A stretch of DNA of 64,000 bases. Source: an uncultured Bacteroidales bacterium. Its GTDB lineage: Bacteria > Bacteroidota > Bacteroidia > Bacteroidales > UBA932. The notes beneath the pieces were generated by a model. The model was not told the DNA's origin, searched no databases, and was given only the letters and a program-made list of their open reading frames with translations. Below are positions 20,030-28,715 of this stretch, in pieces. Location: positions 434,001 through 498,000 of the forward strand of contig CAMVKH010000001.1 in assembly GCA_947168065.1 (NCBI GenBank), given 5' to 3'. The translations under genes and the position numbers were made by a program. How positions within the stretch are numbered: position 1 is the stretch's first letter; every line of letters starts with the position of its first letter.

Positions 20030-20932
20030 ATGACGATTGAACAACCTTCCGCAGACTGGAGCGACTACGAACTGATAGACTCGGGTGATTTTTCGAAACT
20101 CGAGCGCTTCGGTCCGTATGTAACCATGCGCCCCGAGCCGAAGGCGCTCTGGCCCAAGAGTCTCTCCGAGGCGGAGTGGCGCCGGATGGCGCACACCGAG
20201 TTCAAGCCCGGCGCCGGTTTCGGCAAAGCCGGCAAAGAAGACAGCGGAACCTGGAACATGCTCCACAAGATGCAGGAGCAGTGGACAATCGCCTATCCCG
20301 CCGTGGGGTTCAAACTGCGGCTCGGCCTGACATCCTTCAAGCACGTGGGCGTATTCCCCGAACAGGCGCCCAACTGGGATTTCATCTACAAGAGCGTACG
20401 TGAGCTCGCAGGCTCGCAGGCCGAAGCACCCAAGGTGCTCAACTTGTTCGCCTATACCGGAGGTGCCTCGCTGGCCGCCTGCAAGGGCGGGGCGCAGGTC
20501 ACCCATCTCGACTCCGTACGCCAGGTCGTCACCTGGGCGCGCGGCAACATGGAGCTCAGTGGCCTGGACGGCATCCGCTGGATTATCGAGGATGCCTTGA
20601 AGTTCGCCCGGCGGGAAGCCCGCCGCGGCAACCTGTACCAGGGGCTGATCCTCGACCCGCCCGCCTACGGCCATGGCCCTGACGGAGAACGTTGGAAACT
20701 CGACGAATGCCTCTATGAACTGCTGGCCCAGTGCGCCGCCATCCTGGCGCCGGAGCGCAGCTTCATGGTCCTGAACCTCTACTCCAACGGTTACTCCGCC
20801 GTGCTGGCCGACACGCTGGTCCGCCGTGCTTTCGGCACAAAGTTCGCAAGCCTGGACTACGGGGAACTCGTGCTCCGCGACCGCGCCGGCAAGGCCCTTC
20901 CCCTGAGCGTATTTTCACGATTAAAAAGATAA
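20030..20932 (+). CDS. Class I SAM-dependent methyltransferase (RlmI-like)
   Basis: 300 residues. The Rossmann-fold SAM site is visible as VLNLFAYTGGASLAACKGGAQVTHLDSV, and a catalytic or substrate motif as LILDPPAYGHGPDGERWKL. This arrangement resembles the RlmI/RlmK group of 23S rRNA cytosine-5 methyltransferases, but the N-terminal PUA domain is missing and a specific substrate cannot be assigned. The Met at 20030 is chosen because an upstream in-frame start would cross the promoter. First gene of a tight run with lgt, CapA, CNNM, miaA and an SGNH hydrolase. Confidence 0.85.
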   Translation: MTIEQPSADWSDYELIDSGDFSKLERFGPYVTMRPEPKALWPKSLSEAEWRRMAHTEFKPGAGFGKAGKEDSGTWNMLHKMQEQWTIAYPAVGFKLRLGLTSFKHVGVFPEQAPNWDFIYKSVRELAGSQAEAPKVLNLFAYTGGASLAACKGGAQVTHLDSVRQVVTWARGNMELSGLDGIRWIIEDALKFARREARRGNLYQGLILDPPAYGHGPDGERWKLDECLYELLAQCAAILAPERSFMVLNLYSNGYSAVLADTLVRRAFGTKFASLDYGELVLRDRAGKALPLSVFSRLKR

Positions 20933-20938
20933 CTCCTT

Positions 20939-21850
20939 ATGATAGATTTCCTTTCCATCGTCTGGAACGTCGATCCGGTCATCTTCAAGATCGGACCCCT
21001 TACGCTACGCTGGTATTCGATCCTCTTCGTGGCGGGTTTTCCGCTGGGCTACTGGCTCTTCGAGCGCTTCTACAAGCGAGAGGGCGTTGACACCAAACTC
21101 CTCGAGCCGCTGCTCTACGCACTGCTGATCGGTACCATCGTGGGTGCCCGGCTCGGCCATTGCCTCTTCTACGAGCCCTCCTACTATCTGAGCAGCGAAC
21201 ACTGGGTCGAGATCTTCAAGCCCTGGAAAGGCGGTCTGGCATCGCACGGCGGCGCCATCGGCGTAATGCTGGCCGTGTGGTGGTACGTCCACCGCTATGG
21301 AAAGAAAAACGGGTTCGACATGCTCTGGCTCTTCGACCGGCTGGTCATCACGGTCGCCTTCGCCGGCTGCTTCATCCGCCTGGGCAACCTCTTCAATTCC
21401 GAGATCTACGGCGACGTGACCGATCTCCCCTGGGGCTTCATCTTCGAGCGCCGCGGCGAAACGATGCCCAAGCATCCGACCCAGATCTACGAGGCGCTCT
21501 CCTACCTGCTGCTGGGTTTCTTCCTGCTGTGGAACTACAACCACCGGCTTGAGAAACGCTACCGCGGCTGGTTCTTCGGCGTGTTCTTCATCGGCTGTTT
21601 CGGCATGCGCTTCCTGATCGAGTTCATCAAGGAACCGCAGGTCGGTTTCGAAGAGAACATGGTCCTCGACATGGGCCAATGGCTGAGCATCCCGTTCATC
21701 CTGGCGGGCATCGCGCTGCTGGTCTATGCCTATAAGAAGAAGATTCCGGCCAAACGCATCGAACCTGAGAAGACGAACTACCGACCGCTCCCGAAAGAAC
21801 AGCGCGAGGCGCAGATCAAAGAAGCGCAGAAGAAAAAGGTCAAGCGATGA
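20939..21850 (+). CDS. lgt: Prolipoprotein diacylglyceryl transferase
   Basis: First enzyme of bacterial lipoprotein maturation: moves diacylglycerol from phosphatidylglycerol to the lipobox cysteine in the inner membrane. 303 residues with seven or so membrane segments. Signature residues are seen in IGTIVGARLGHCLFYEP, KGGLASHGGAIG, and CFIRLGNLFNSEIYG. A basic, charged tail after residue 270 (KKKIPAKRIEPEK onward) is longer than in enteric Lgt. Overlaps the next gene by 4 bases. Confidence 0.96.
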   Translation: MIDFLSIVWNVDPVIFKIGPLTLRWYSILFVAGFPLGYWLFERFYKREGVDTKLLEPLLYALLIGTIVGARLGHCLFYEPSYYLSSEHWVEIFKPWKGGLASHGGAIGVMLAVWWYVHRYGKKNGFDMLWLFDRLVITVAFAGCFIRLGNLFNSEIYGDVTDLPWGFIFERRGETMPKHPTQIYEALSYLLLGFFLLWNYNHRLEKRYRGWFFGVFFIGCFGMRFLIEFIKEPQVGFEENMVLDMGQWLSIPFILAGIALLVYAYKKKIPAKRIEPEKTNYRPLPKEQREAQIKEAQKKKVKR

Positions 21851-22890
21851 AACGTTTGTCATTCCTCCTCCTGCTGGCTCTGCTTTCCCTGCAGGCCCGC
21901 GCCCAGGCGCCTGACTCGCTGCTGACGCTCGCCCTTTGCGGCGACATCATGATGGGCACCACCTATCCCACCGTCCGGCTCCCGGAAAATGAGGGCCGGG
22001 ATATCTTTTCCGATGTCAAGCAACTGTTCCTGGACGCCGACTTTGCAGCCGGTAACCTTGAAGGCGTCATCTGCGAAGGCGGCGTCTGCACCAAGAACAC
22101 CGCCAACGCCAACAACTACGCTTTCCGTATGCCCGAACGGTATGCCCACCTGCTGACCGATGCGGGATTCGACTACCTCAACCTGGCCAACAACCACACC
22201 AACGACTTCGGCAGCTTCGGCCTGGACCGGACCCGTGAACTCCTTGAGAAAGAGGGCATCAGCTACAGCGGACTGCCCGACTGCGAGAGCACCGTCGTCG
22301 AAAGGGACGGCATACGCTACGGCATCTGCTCGTTCGGCCACAACTCCTATACGCTCAAACACACCGACACGGCCGCCGTCACGCGTATCGTCACGGCGCT
22401 CCGCCCGCAGTGTGACATCCTAGTGGTAACCTTCCACGGCGGAGCGGAAGGCTCGAAATACTCCCACCTGCCCGACGGCCCCGAGACCTATCTGGGCGAG
22501 AACCGCGGCAACCTGCGCGCTTTCGCGCACCACTGCATCGACCTGGGCGCAGACGTGGTCTTCGGCCACGGTCCCCACGTGACCCGGGCGGTCGAGTGCT
22601 ACAAGGACCGCATCGTAGCCTACTCGCTGGGCAACTTCTGCACGACTTTCGGCGTCAACCTCTCCGGCGTCAATGGCTACGCCCCCGTGCTGGTGGTCAG
22701 GATCGACCGGACGGGACGCTTCGTGGAAGGACGCATCCACTCCTTCATCCAGACCCAGGGCACCGGACCCCGGCTCGACCCCACCGACAAGGTAGCGCAG
22801 CACATGCGCAGCCTCTCCGAGACCGATTTCCGGGGTCAATGCGGCCTGGACATCTCCGACAACGGAACTTTGACTAGAAAAACTCGATAA
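21847..22890 (+). CDS. CapA family protein (poly-gamma-glutamate synthesis-like metallophosphatase)
   Basis: 347 residues with a signal peptide (MKRLSFLLLLALLSLQARAQ). The mature protein shows the CapA/PGA_cap pattern: LALCGDIMMGTTYPTVR, GNLEGVICEG, FDYLNLANNHTNDFGSFGLDRT, VVTFHGGAEGS and FGHGPHVTRAVECYKDRIVAYSLGNF. These are calcineurin-like metal-binding motifs. Family members are linked to capsule gamma-polyglutamate, but no capB/capC is nearby, so the role here is open. Located between lgt and the CNNM gene with start/stop overlaps on both sides. Confidence 0.85.
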   Translation: MKRLSFLLLLALLSLQARAQAPDSLLTLALCGDIMMGTTYPTVRLPENEGRDIFSDVKQLFLDADFAAGNLEGVICEGGVCTKNTANANNYAFRMPERYAHLLTDAGFDYLNLANNHTNDFGSFGLDRTRELLEKEGISYSGLPDCESTVVERDGIRYGICSFGHNSYTLKHTDTAAVTRIVTALRPQCDILVVTFHGGAEGSKYSHLPDGPETYLGENRGNLRAFAHHCIDLGADVVFGHGPHVTRAVECYKDRIVAYSLGNFCTTFGVNLSGVNGYAPVLVVRIDRTGRFVEGRIHSFIQTQGTGPRLDPTDKVAQHMRSLSETDFRGQCGLDISDNGTLTRKTR

Positions 22891-23972
22891 TGTCGCCGAT
22901 CACCATTCTTCTGCTCTTCCTGCTGGGTGCCATGGGTATCTCTTTCCTCTGCTCGATCCTCGAGTCGGTGCTCATGTCCACGCCCATCTCCTACATCACG
23001 ATGCGGGAAGAGGAAGGGTATAAGCCCGCCACCCGCTTCATGCAGTACAAAGAGGAAAGTGCCCGGCCGCTGGCTGCCATCCTGGCCCTCAACACCATCG
23101 CCAACACCATAGGTGCGGCAGGCGTGGGCAGGCAGGCTTCCGCCATCGGCGGCTCCGAGCTCTTCGGCTGGATGTCGGCCATCACCACGCTGCTGATCCT
23201 CATCTTCTCGGAAATCATCCCCAAGACCATCGGCACGTCCTACTACCGCAAGCTGATGGGCTTCACCACGCAGATGCTCCGGGGCCTGATCGTGATCATG
23301 TACCCGATCGTCATCCTCATCGAACTGATCACCCGCATCTTCCAGAAAGACGACGACGAAGCTTCGGTGAGCCGCGAGGAAGTCTCGGCCATGGCCAATG
23401 TCGGCGAAGAGGAAGGCGTGATCGACAAAGACGAGAACCGCATCATCCAGAACGTCATCAAGCTCGACAACGTGAAAGCCTACGACGTGATGACCCCGCG
23501 CGTGGTCTGCCAGACCGCTTCTGAGAACATGTCGCTCAAGAACTTCTACAAAGACAAGGACTTTGAGCACTACTCCCGCATCCCCGTCTATAGCGAAAGC
23601 CCCGAATACATCACCGGATACATCCTGCGCAGCGAGGCGCTCGAATACCTGGCCGAAGACAAGTTCGACATGCGACTGAGCGAAATCAAGCGCGACATCA
23701 CCTTCTTCAACGAGGAACAGTCCATCGCCGACATCTGGGATACGCTGCTGGCCAAGAAAGAACAGATCGGCCTGATCATCGACGAATACGGCTGCTTCCA
23801 GGGCATCCTGACGCTCGAGGACATCATCGAGACGATCCTGGGCCTGGAGATCATCGACGAGAACGACGAAGCGAGCGACATGCAGCAGTTCGCCCGCGAA
23901 CGTTGGAAACAGCGCGCCAAGCGTTTCAAGGAAATCCAGCTTCCCGACACCGATACCGACACCGAAGACTGA
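22890..23972 (+). CDS. CNNM/hemolysin C-type transmembrane protein with CBS pair
   Basis: 360 residues. N-terminal DUF21/CNNM membrane domain of three to four segments (ITILLLFLLGAMGISFLCSILESVLM, LFGWMSAITTLLILIFSEIIPKTIG, MLRGLIVIMYPIVILIELI), then a cytoplasmic CBS-pair (VMTPRVVCQTA, YSRIPVYSESPEYITGYIL, IGLIIDEYGCFQGILTLEDIIETILG). The usual C-terminal CorC/HlyC domain is absent and the protein ends in an acidic DTDTDTED tail. Family members are implicated in magnesium efflux or homeostasis. Overlaps neighbours by 1 base (upstream) and 1 base (miaA). Confidence 0.88.
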   Translation: MSPITILLLFLLGAMGISFLCSILESVLMSTPISYITMREEEGYKPATRFMQYKEESARPLAAILALNTIANTIGAAGVGRQASAIGGSELFGWMSAITTLLILIFSEIIPKTIGTSYYRKLMGFTTQMLRGLIVIMYPIVILIELITRIFQKDDDEASVSREEVSAMANVGEEEGVIDKDENRIIQNVIKLDNVKAYDVMTPRVVCQTASENMSLKNFYKDKDFEHYSRIPVYSESPEYITGYILRSEALEYLAEDKFDMRLSEIKRDITFFNEEQSIADIWDTLLAKKEQIGLIIDEYGCFQGILTLEDIIETILGLEIIDENDEASDMQQFARERWKQRAKRFKEIQLPDTDTDTED

Positions 23973-24832
23973 TGACGGAAGGATACGACCTGATCTGCGT
24001 CCTCGGCCCCACCGCCTCCGGCAAGACCCGCTACGCGGTGCAGCTGGCCCGGGAACTCGGCGGGGAAATCCTCTCCGGCGACTCGCGGCAGGTATATCGC
24101 GGCATGGATATCGGCACGGGCAAAGACCTGGCCGAATACGGAGAAATCCCCTACCACCTGATCGACATCGTGGATGCCGGCGCCCGGTACAACATCTTCC
24201 AATACCAGCACGACTTCGAACGGACCTACCGCGACATCGTGGAGCGGGGACGGACGCCGATCCTCTGCGGCGGCAGCGGTCTCTACATCGAGGCTGCCAC
24301 CTGCGGCTACGATCTCCCCGACGTCCCGCCCGACCCGCAACTGCGCGCGGAGCTGGACAAACTTCCAACCGAAGCACTCATCGCGCGCTACGAAGCGCTG
24401 CGCACGCCGCACAACACGACGGACTACGACACGCGCCAACGCCTGATCCGCGCCCTGGAAATCGCCCTGTGGCAGGAGTCCCATCCCGTCACCCGGACGG
24501 CCTTCCTGCCCAAGCATACGAAGTACATCGGTATCGCCGTCTCACGGGAAGAACGCAACGCGCGCATCGACCGGCGGCTCCGCGCCCGTCTCGACGAAGG
24601 CCTCGTCGAAGAGGTGCGCGGCCTGCTCGCAAGCGGCCTCACACCCGAAGACCTGCTGTATTACGGTCTCGAATACAAATACGTCACCCTCTACCTGACC
24701 GGCTCCCTCGGTTACGAGGAGATGGTCTCCCGACTCCAGACCGCCATCCACCAGTTCGCCAAGCGGCAGATGACGTGGTTCCGCGGCATGGAGCGCCGGG
24801 GCATAGAAATCGAATGGAGAACCTTGTCATGA
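23972..24832 (+). CDS. miaA: tRNA dimethylallyltransferase
   Basis: Adds the isopentenyl group to A37 of tRNAs reading UNN codons. 286 residues. P-loop VLGPTASGKTRYAVQLARE, substrate motif GEILSGDSRQVYRGMDIGTGK, YHLIDIVDAG and GGSGLYIEA, later TRQRLIRALEIAL. The chosen Met opens directly onto the conserved N-terminus; an in-frame start at 23903 lies inside the previous gene. Shares its stop region with the next gene (ATGA). Confidence 0.96.
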   Translation: MTEGYDLICVLGPTASGKTRYAVQLARELGGEILSGDSRQVYRGMDIGTGKDLAEYGEIPYHLIDIVDAGARYNIFQYQHDFERTYRDIVERGRTPILCGGSGLYIEAATCGYDLPDVPPDPQLRAELDKLPTEALIARYEALRTPHNTTDYDTRQRLIRALEIALWQESHPVTRTAFLPKHTKYIGIAVSREERNARIDRRLRARLDEGLVEEVRGLLASGLTPEDLLYYGLEYKYVTLYLTGSLGYEEMVSRLQTAIHQFAKRQMTWFRGMERRGIEIEWRTLS

Positions 24833-25920
24833 AACGAATCCTGCTCATCCTGCCGGTGATTGCCTTGCTGCTCCCGGCCACCGCCTTCGCCCAGAAGGCA
24901 TCGGAACTCAAGTACGTCGACGCCCGCAGCCTGATGCTGATCAATCAGGGCTACGACAACACGGAACTGACCTATTCGCGTCTGCCGGCAGACATGAAGC
25001 CCTACACCCGCAAGGCGGTCTGGGAACTCGGACAGAATTCGGCCGGTCTGGCCATCCGCTTCTCGAGTGACAGCCGTACCATAGGCATCCGCTGGACTTT
25101 GCTCAACTATTTCATCATGCACCACATGGCCGGCACGGGCATCCGGGGCATCGACCTCTACCAGCTCGATGAGAACGATCACTGGCAGTTTGTCGGCACG
25201 GCCATCCCCAACGGAAAGGACACCACCAAGACGCAGATCGTGGTCAGCGGCATGGACGGCAAGGACCACGACTATATGGCCTACCTGCCGCTCTACGACG
25301 GCGTAACGAAGGTCGAGATCGGCGTCACGCAGGGAGCCAAGGTCGGCATGCCGCACCGCGAGGTGCTGGTCAAGGGCAAGGAGAAACCCATCGTGTTCTA
25401 CGGCACGAGCATCACCCAGGGCGGGTGCGCCTCGCGTCCGGGCATGGTCTATACCTCCATCATCAGCCGCGCCTTGCAGAAAGAGTGCGTCAACCTGGGT
25501 TTCAGCGGCAATGCCCGGATGGACAAGGCACTTGCCGAAATGGTGGCGCGCATCGACGCCGACCAGTACGTCATCGACTGCCTGGAGAACTGCACGCTCA
25601 AGGTGATGCAGGACAGCGCATGGTACTTCCTGACCTACCTGGCCAAGAAACGGCCCGAAGCGCCGATCTATATGGTGGAACACATCTGGTTCTCCCACGC
25701 ACTGGTCAACAAACCGGTTCACGACCAGATCGCGGAAAAGAACGCCTACTGGCACGAAATCTACCTGAAACTACGGAAAGAAGGCTACGACAATTTCCGC
25801 TACATCCCGGCCGACAATCTTACGGGGCCTGACGGCGAAGGCGCCGTCGACGGCTGCCACCAGACCGACCTGGGTTTCCTCAGGATGTCGGAAGAATTCC
25901 TGCGGCACCTCAAACGATAG
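24829..25920 (+). CDS. Secreted SGNH/GDSL hydrolase
   Basis: 363 residues with a signal peptide (MKRILLILPVIALLLPATAFAQ). An N-terminal beta-sandwich-like region (about 20-175) precedes an SGNH hydrolase domain with block I VFYGTSITQGGCASRPGM (nucleophile Ser), block II LGFSGNARMD, block III IDCLENCT and the C-terminal DGCHQTDLGFL carrying Asp/His. Bacteroidales proteins of this architecture act on acetylated or esterified glycans, but the substrate is not visible here. The stop directly abuts the convergent U32 stop with no spacer. Confidence 0.87.
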   Translation: MKRILLILPVIALLLPATAFAQKASELKYVDARSLMLINQGYDNTELTYSRLPADMKPYTRKAVWELGQNSAGLAIRFSSDSRTIGIRWTLLNYFIMHHMAGTGIRGIDLYQLDENDHWQFVGTAIPNGKDTTKTQIVVSGMDGKDHDYMAYLPLYDGVTKVEIGVTQGAKVGMPHREVLVKGKEKPIVFYGTSITQGGCASRPGMVYTSIISRALQKECVNLGFSGNARMDKALAEMVARIDADQYVIDCLENCTLKVMQDSAWYFLTYLAKKRPEAPIYMVEHIWFSHALVNKPVHDQIAEKNAYWHEIYLKLRKEGYDNFRYIPADNLTGPDGEGAVDGCHQTDLGFLRMSEEFLRHLKR

Positions 25921-27687
25921 CTACCGGTCCGCTGCGGGCAAAACTGCCATCTCGCAGCGGGCGCAATCGAACGCCAGCCGGAGTTTGTTTTTCTGGTTGA
26001 CCAGATACAGCGGCTCCTTCAGCCTTCCCGGCTTGACCCCTTCCGTCATTCCCGGCTTGACCGGGAATCTCGTGCAGAGTCCCAGCTCCCACTTGATGCA
26101 GTAGCGGCTGCGCAACAGTTCTTTCGGAAGGTCGAGTGTGGAGCGGTTCAGCGCAGCTGCGTCAGGCTGCGGTGTATGGGGAACTTCGTGCCGCGGGCGG
26201 GTTTCCAGTTTTTCCTGGAGGGCGGCGGCCAGCTCGCGGCGGATGCCGTTGAGCGCGGCGGCCGGATAGAAGCGGACGACATCGACGGCCAGGTCTTCGA
26301 CATGGAACGCAAAAGGGCCTGTCCGCTTGTCCAGTTGACGGCGGATCGATTCGCGGGCAGCCTCCGGCTTCTCCGCCGCAGGTGCATCGTCCGGAAAAAC
26401 CTTTTCAACGGAAAAACCATCCTCCGTGCGGGCGCTGACCCTGGTCCGGCCATCCTGCGACTGCCAGGAGACAGCCACGTCGATGATACGGACCGGCATG
26501 TCCTTCTCCAGTTCCTTTTCGAAACGGACGTCCAGATTGCGATACACCCGCATGCCGGGAAGAAGGCCTGCCGTGTCACGCAGCGTAACGCGGTTTCCTT
26601 GCACCACTTCGGCCCGGGCACCCGTCACATCGTCGCTGCGGCCAACGAAAGAGAGGCCATCGCCGTTGACGAGCATCTTGTCGGTCTTCAAAACGACGTC
26701 ACGACCCTTGACTGACAGGATTTCCCCGATAGGTTCTCCCAGTGCCTTGGCGGCATCTTCACTGGCAAGCCGCTCCTGCCTTCCCTGCAGGAACGCTTCT
26801 GTCCAGCCACGCGTGAACGTCTTTCCGGGATCGGGCGTGAAACCACCTTCCAGCCTCCCCGAAGAAGCCTTGCAATAGGCCGGATTCTCTTCGATGAAGC
26901 GGTCGATCACGTCGCGGTAATAGCGCACGACATTCTTGACATAAGCGGCATTCTTGAGCCGCCCCTCGATCTTGAAGGAGCGGATACCTGCCGCCACCAG
27001 GTCGGGAAGCAGCCGGTCGAAACGAAGGTCCTTGGGGGAAAGGAGCGTATGGTCGTGCACGAGCACCTTGCCGTCAGCGTCCACCAGGTCGTAGCGGGAA
27101 CGGCAGGGCTGCGCGCAGGCGCCGCGGTTGGCACTGCGACCCGTCAGATACTGGCTCAGGTAGCACTGCCCGCTGTAGCCCACGCAGAGCGCACCGTGGA
27201 TAAAGAACTCCAGCAGGCAGGTGTCGGGGACGGCGGCGCGGATGGCGCGAACCTGGTCGAGCGTAAGCTGGCGTTCGAGGACAAGCCGCGAAAAGCCCAG
27301 GCCAGCCAGCGCTTTGGCCCGTTCGGGCGTGCGGATGGCCGTCTGCGTGGAAGCGTGCAGTTCAACGGGAGGGAGATCCAGCGCAAGCAGGTTCAGGTCC
27401 TGGACGAGGAATACGTCCACACCAGCCTCATAAAGTTCCCACATCAACTTGCGGGCCGGCTCACGTTCATCGACTTGCAGCAGCGTGTTGACGGTCGAGT
27501 GGATCCGCGCGCCGTAGCGGTGCGCGTAGCGGCAGAGCCGGGCGATTTCATCGACCGGATTGCCCGCTGCGGCCCTTGCGCCGAACGAGGGTCCTGCGAT
27601 ATAAACGGCATCGGCACCACAGTCGATCGCTGCGATGCCGATATCCGCATTTCTCGCAGGTGCGAGAAGCTCAAGGCTTAGTTGCAT
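25921..27687 (-). CDS. U32 family peptidase / prephenate-dependent tRNA or rRNA hydroxylation-type protein
   Basis: 588 residues. N-terminal U32 domain: LELLAPARNADIGIAAIDCGADAVYIAG, followed by FLVQDLNLLAL, the Cys-containing signature LEFFIHGALCVGYSGQCYLSQYLTGRSANRGACAQPCR, and DLRFDRLLPDLVAAGIRSFKIEGR. The C-terminal part is a DUF3656-like collagenase-associated region. The family includes RlhA and TrhP, which hydroxylate rRNA or tRNA, and older 'collagenase' annotations; specificity is not resolved. Near the C-terminus two VKPG units (26025-26068) are encoded by a palindromic repeat. It overlaps the TPR gene by 10 bases. Confidence 0.87.
   Translation of the reverse strand: MQLSLELLAPARNADIGIAAIDCGADAVYIAGPSFGARAAAGNPVDEIARLCRYAHRYGARIHSTVNTLLQVDEREPARKLMWELYEAGVDVFLVQDLNLLALDLPPVELHASTQTAIRTPERAKALAGLGFSRLVLERQLTLDQVRAIRAAVPDTCLLEFFIHGALCVGYSGQCYLSQYLTGRSANRGACAQPCRSRYDLVDADGKVLVHDHTLLSPKDLRFDRLLPDLVAAGIRSFKIEGRLKNAAYVKNVVRYYRDVIDRFIEENPAYCKASSGRLEGGFTPDPGKTFTRGWTEAFLQGRQERLASEDAAKALGEPIGEILSVKGRDVVLKTDKMLVNGDGLSFVGRSDDVTGARAEVVQGNRVTLRDTAGLLPGMRVYRNLDVRFEKELEKDMPVRIIDVAVSWQSQDGRTRVSARTEDGFSVEKVFPDDAPAAEKPEAARESIRRQLDKRTGPFAFHVEDLAVDVVRFYPAAALNGIRRELAAALQEKLETRPRHEVPHTPQPDAAALNRSTLDLPKELLRSRYCIKWELGLCTRFPVKPGMTEGVKPGRLKEPLYLVNQKNKLRLAFDCARCEMAVLPAADR
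26025..26068. repeat. Palindromic repeat inside the U32 gene
   Basis: A perfect 8-bp stem ATTCCCGG (26048-26055) / CCGGGAAT (26061-26068) around CTTGA. The 14-mer TTCCCGGCTTGACC occurs at 26025-26038 and again at 26049-26062, exactly 24 bases apart, so the frame is kept. In the U32 frame it encodes a FPVKPGMTEGVKPG stretch. The CATTCCCGG.TTGACCGGGAATC pattern resembles dispersed REP-like elements known from many genomes. Confidence 0.6.
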
Positions 27688-28616
27688 TTGAGCTGGGTAA
27701 TCTGGTAGCGAGCTGCTTCACCCAACTTCGCATCCTGTGCGATGCTCTTGAAGTAACCGCAGGCCTTGGCGTTGTCACCGGTCTTGACGAGGCAGTCGCC
27801 GAGGTAGTAGATGATCTGAGGTTCTTTCTCAGCGGCCTTGGGGTTCATCGACAGATAGGCTTCGAAAGCTTCGGCAGCCACCTTGAACTGCTTGAGCTCC
27901 TTGGCGGAAAGGCCGATGAGCTTCTGGGCGTTGGCGTTGTCCACATACTGGGTCGACTTCTGGGCGTTTTCGAGCATACCCTTGTTGTCCTTGGCCTTCT
28001 GGCAGGCGACGGCTTTCTTCACATAGATGTTCGAGAGCTGCTTGGCAGCGGCTTCTTCCTGACCGTTCTCGGAAGCCAGTTCGAACGACTTGATGGCATC
28101 GTCCACCTTGCCCTGTGCGGAAAGGGCCTGGCCTTTGCGCAGATGAGCCTGACCATTGGTCGGATCGGCGTCGATCACTTTCTGATAGCCGTCAACGGCG
28201 GCTGCGTAGTCCTTGGCGTTGAGTGCCTGATTGGCATCGGCCATCAGGATCTGGGGGATGAGGGATTTAGCTTCTTCCACCACTTCGGCATCACCGTAAG
28301 CCTCGCCGAGCTCGATGGCCTTCTTGAAGCGGGCCACAGCATCGTCGAGATTCTTCTCGTTCACCAATTCCTTGCCCACGGACATATAGAGTTTCGGAAT
28401 GATGCCTTTGCACTGCGTCACGATTTCAGCTCCTTCGTCTCCGAGTTTCCCAGCCATTTCAAGCGCCTGCTCGAAAAGGGTGATGGCTTCTGCCTTGTTG
28501 TTGTCGATGGCAGCAGCAGCATTGTTGTAAAGCTCGGTGGCTTTTTCCATGTCCTGCGCTGAAGCGATGCCCAGCGTGCAGAGGACGACAATGAGGGTTG
28601 CAAAAATCTTTTTCAT
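27678..28616 (-). CDS. Secreted tetratricopeptide-repeat protein
   Basis: 312 residues with a signal peptide (MKKIFATLIVVLCTLGIASAQ). The mature part is a series of helical pairs: ATELYNNAAAAIDNNKAEAI, ALEMAGKLGDEGAEIV, DAVARFKKAIELGEAYGDAEVV, DYAAAVDGYQKVIDADPTNGQAHLRKGQALSAQGKVDDAI (the clearest TPR), and YYLGDCLVKTGDNAKACGYFKSIAQ. It probably acts as a periplasmic binding scaffold; no enzyme domain is seen. Transcribed ahead of the U32 gene with a 10-base overlap, so they form an operon. Confidence 0.82.
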   Translation of the reverse strand: MKKIFATLIVVLCTLGIASAQDMEKATELYNNAAAAIDNNKAEAITLFEQALEMAGKLGDEGAEIVTQCKGIIPKLYMSVGKELVNEKNLDDAVARFKKAIELGEAYGDAEVVEEAKSLIPQILMADANQALNAKDYAAAVDGYQKVIDADPTNGQAHLRKGQALSAQGKVDDAIKSFELASENGQEEAAAKQLSNIYVKKAVACQKAKDNKGMLENAQKSTQYVDNANAQKLIGLSAKELKQFKVAAEAFEAYLSMNPKAAEKEPQIIYYLGDCLVKTGDNAKACGYFKSIAQDAKLGEAARYQITQLKCN

Positions 28617-28673
28617 CGTTTATATGTTTTGGGTTTTATTTCCATTGTTGTTGCCTATATGCATAAAGGCTGC

Positions 28674-28705
28674 CAAAATTATCAACTATTGCTTAATTTT
28701 GCAAA
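28674..28705 (-). promoter_or_regulatory. Promoter of the TPR-U32 operon
   Basis: Minus strand: TTTG (28705-28702), 20 bases, then TAATTTTG (28681-28674). The leader before the ATG at 28616 is about 53 bases. It overlaps the divergent promoter at 28694-28702. Confidence 0.6.
28694..28702 (+). promoter_or_regulatory. Promoter -7 box of the DUF3109 gene
   Basis: TAATTTTGC, exact TAnnTTTG match, 13 bases before the ATG at 28716. Its last base is shared with the -33 element of the opposite promoter. Confidence 0.5.
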
Positions 28706-28715
28706 ACTTTTTGTC

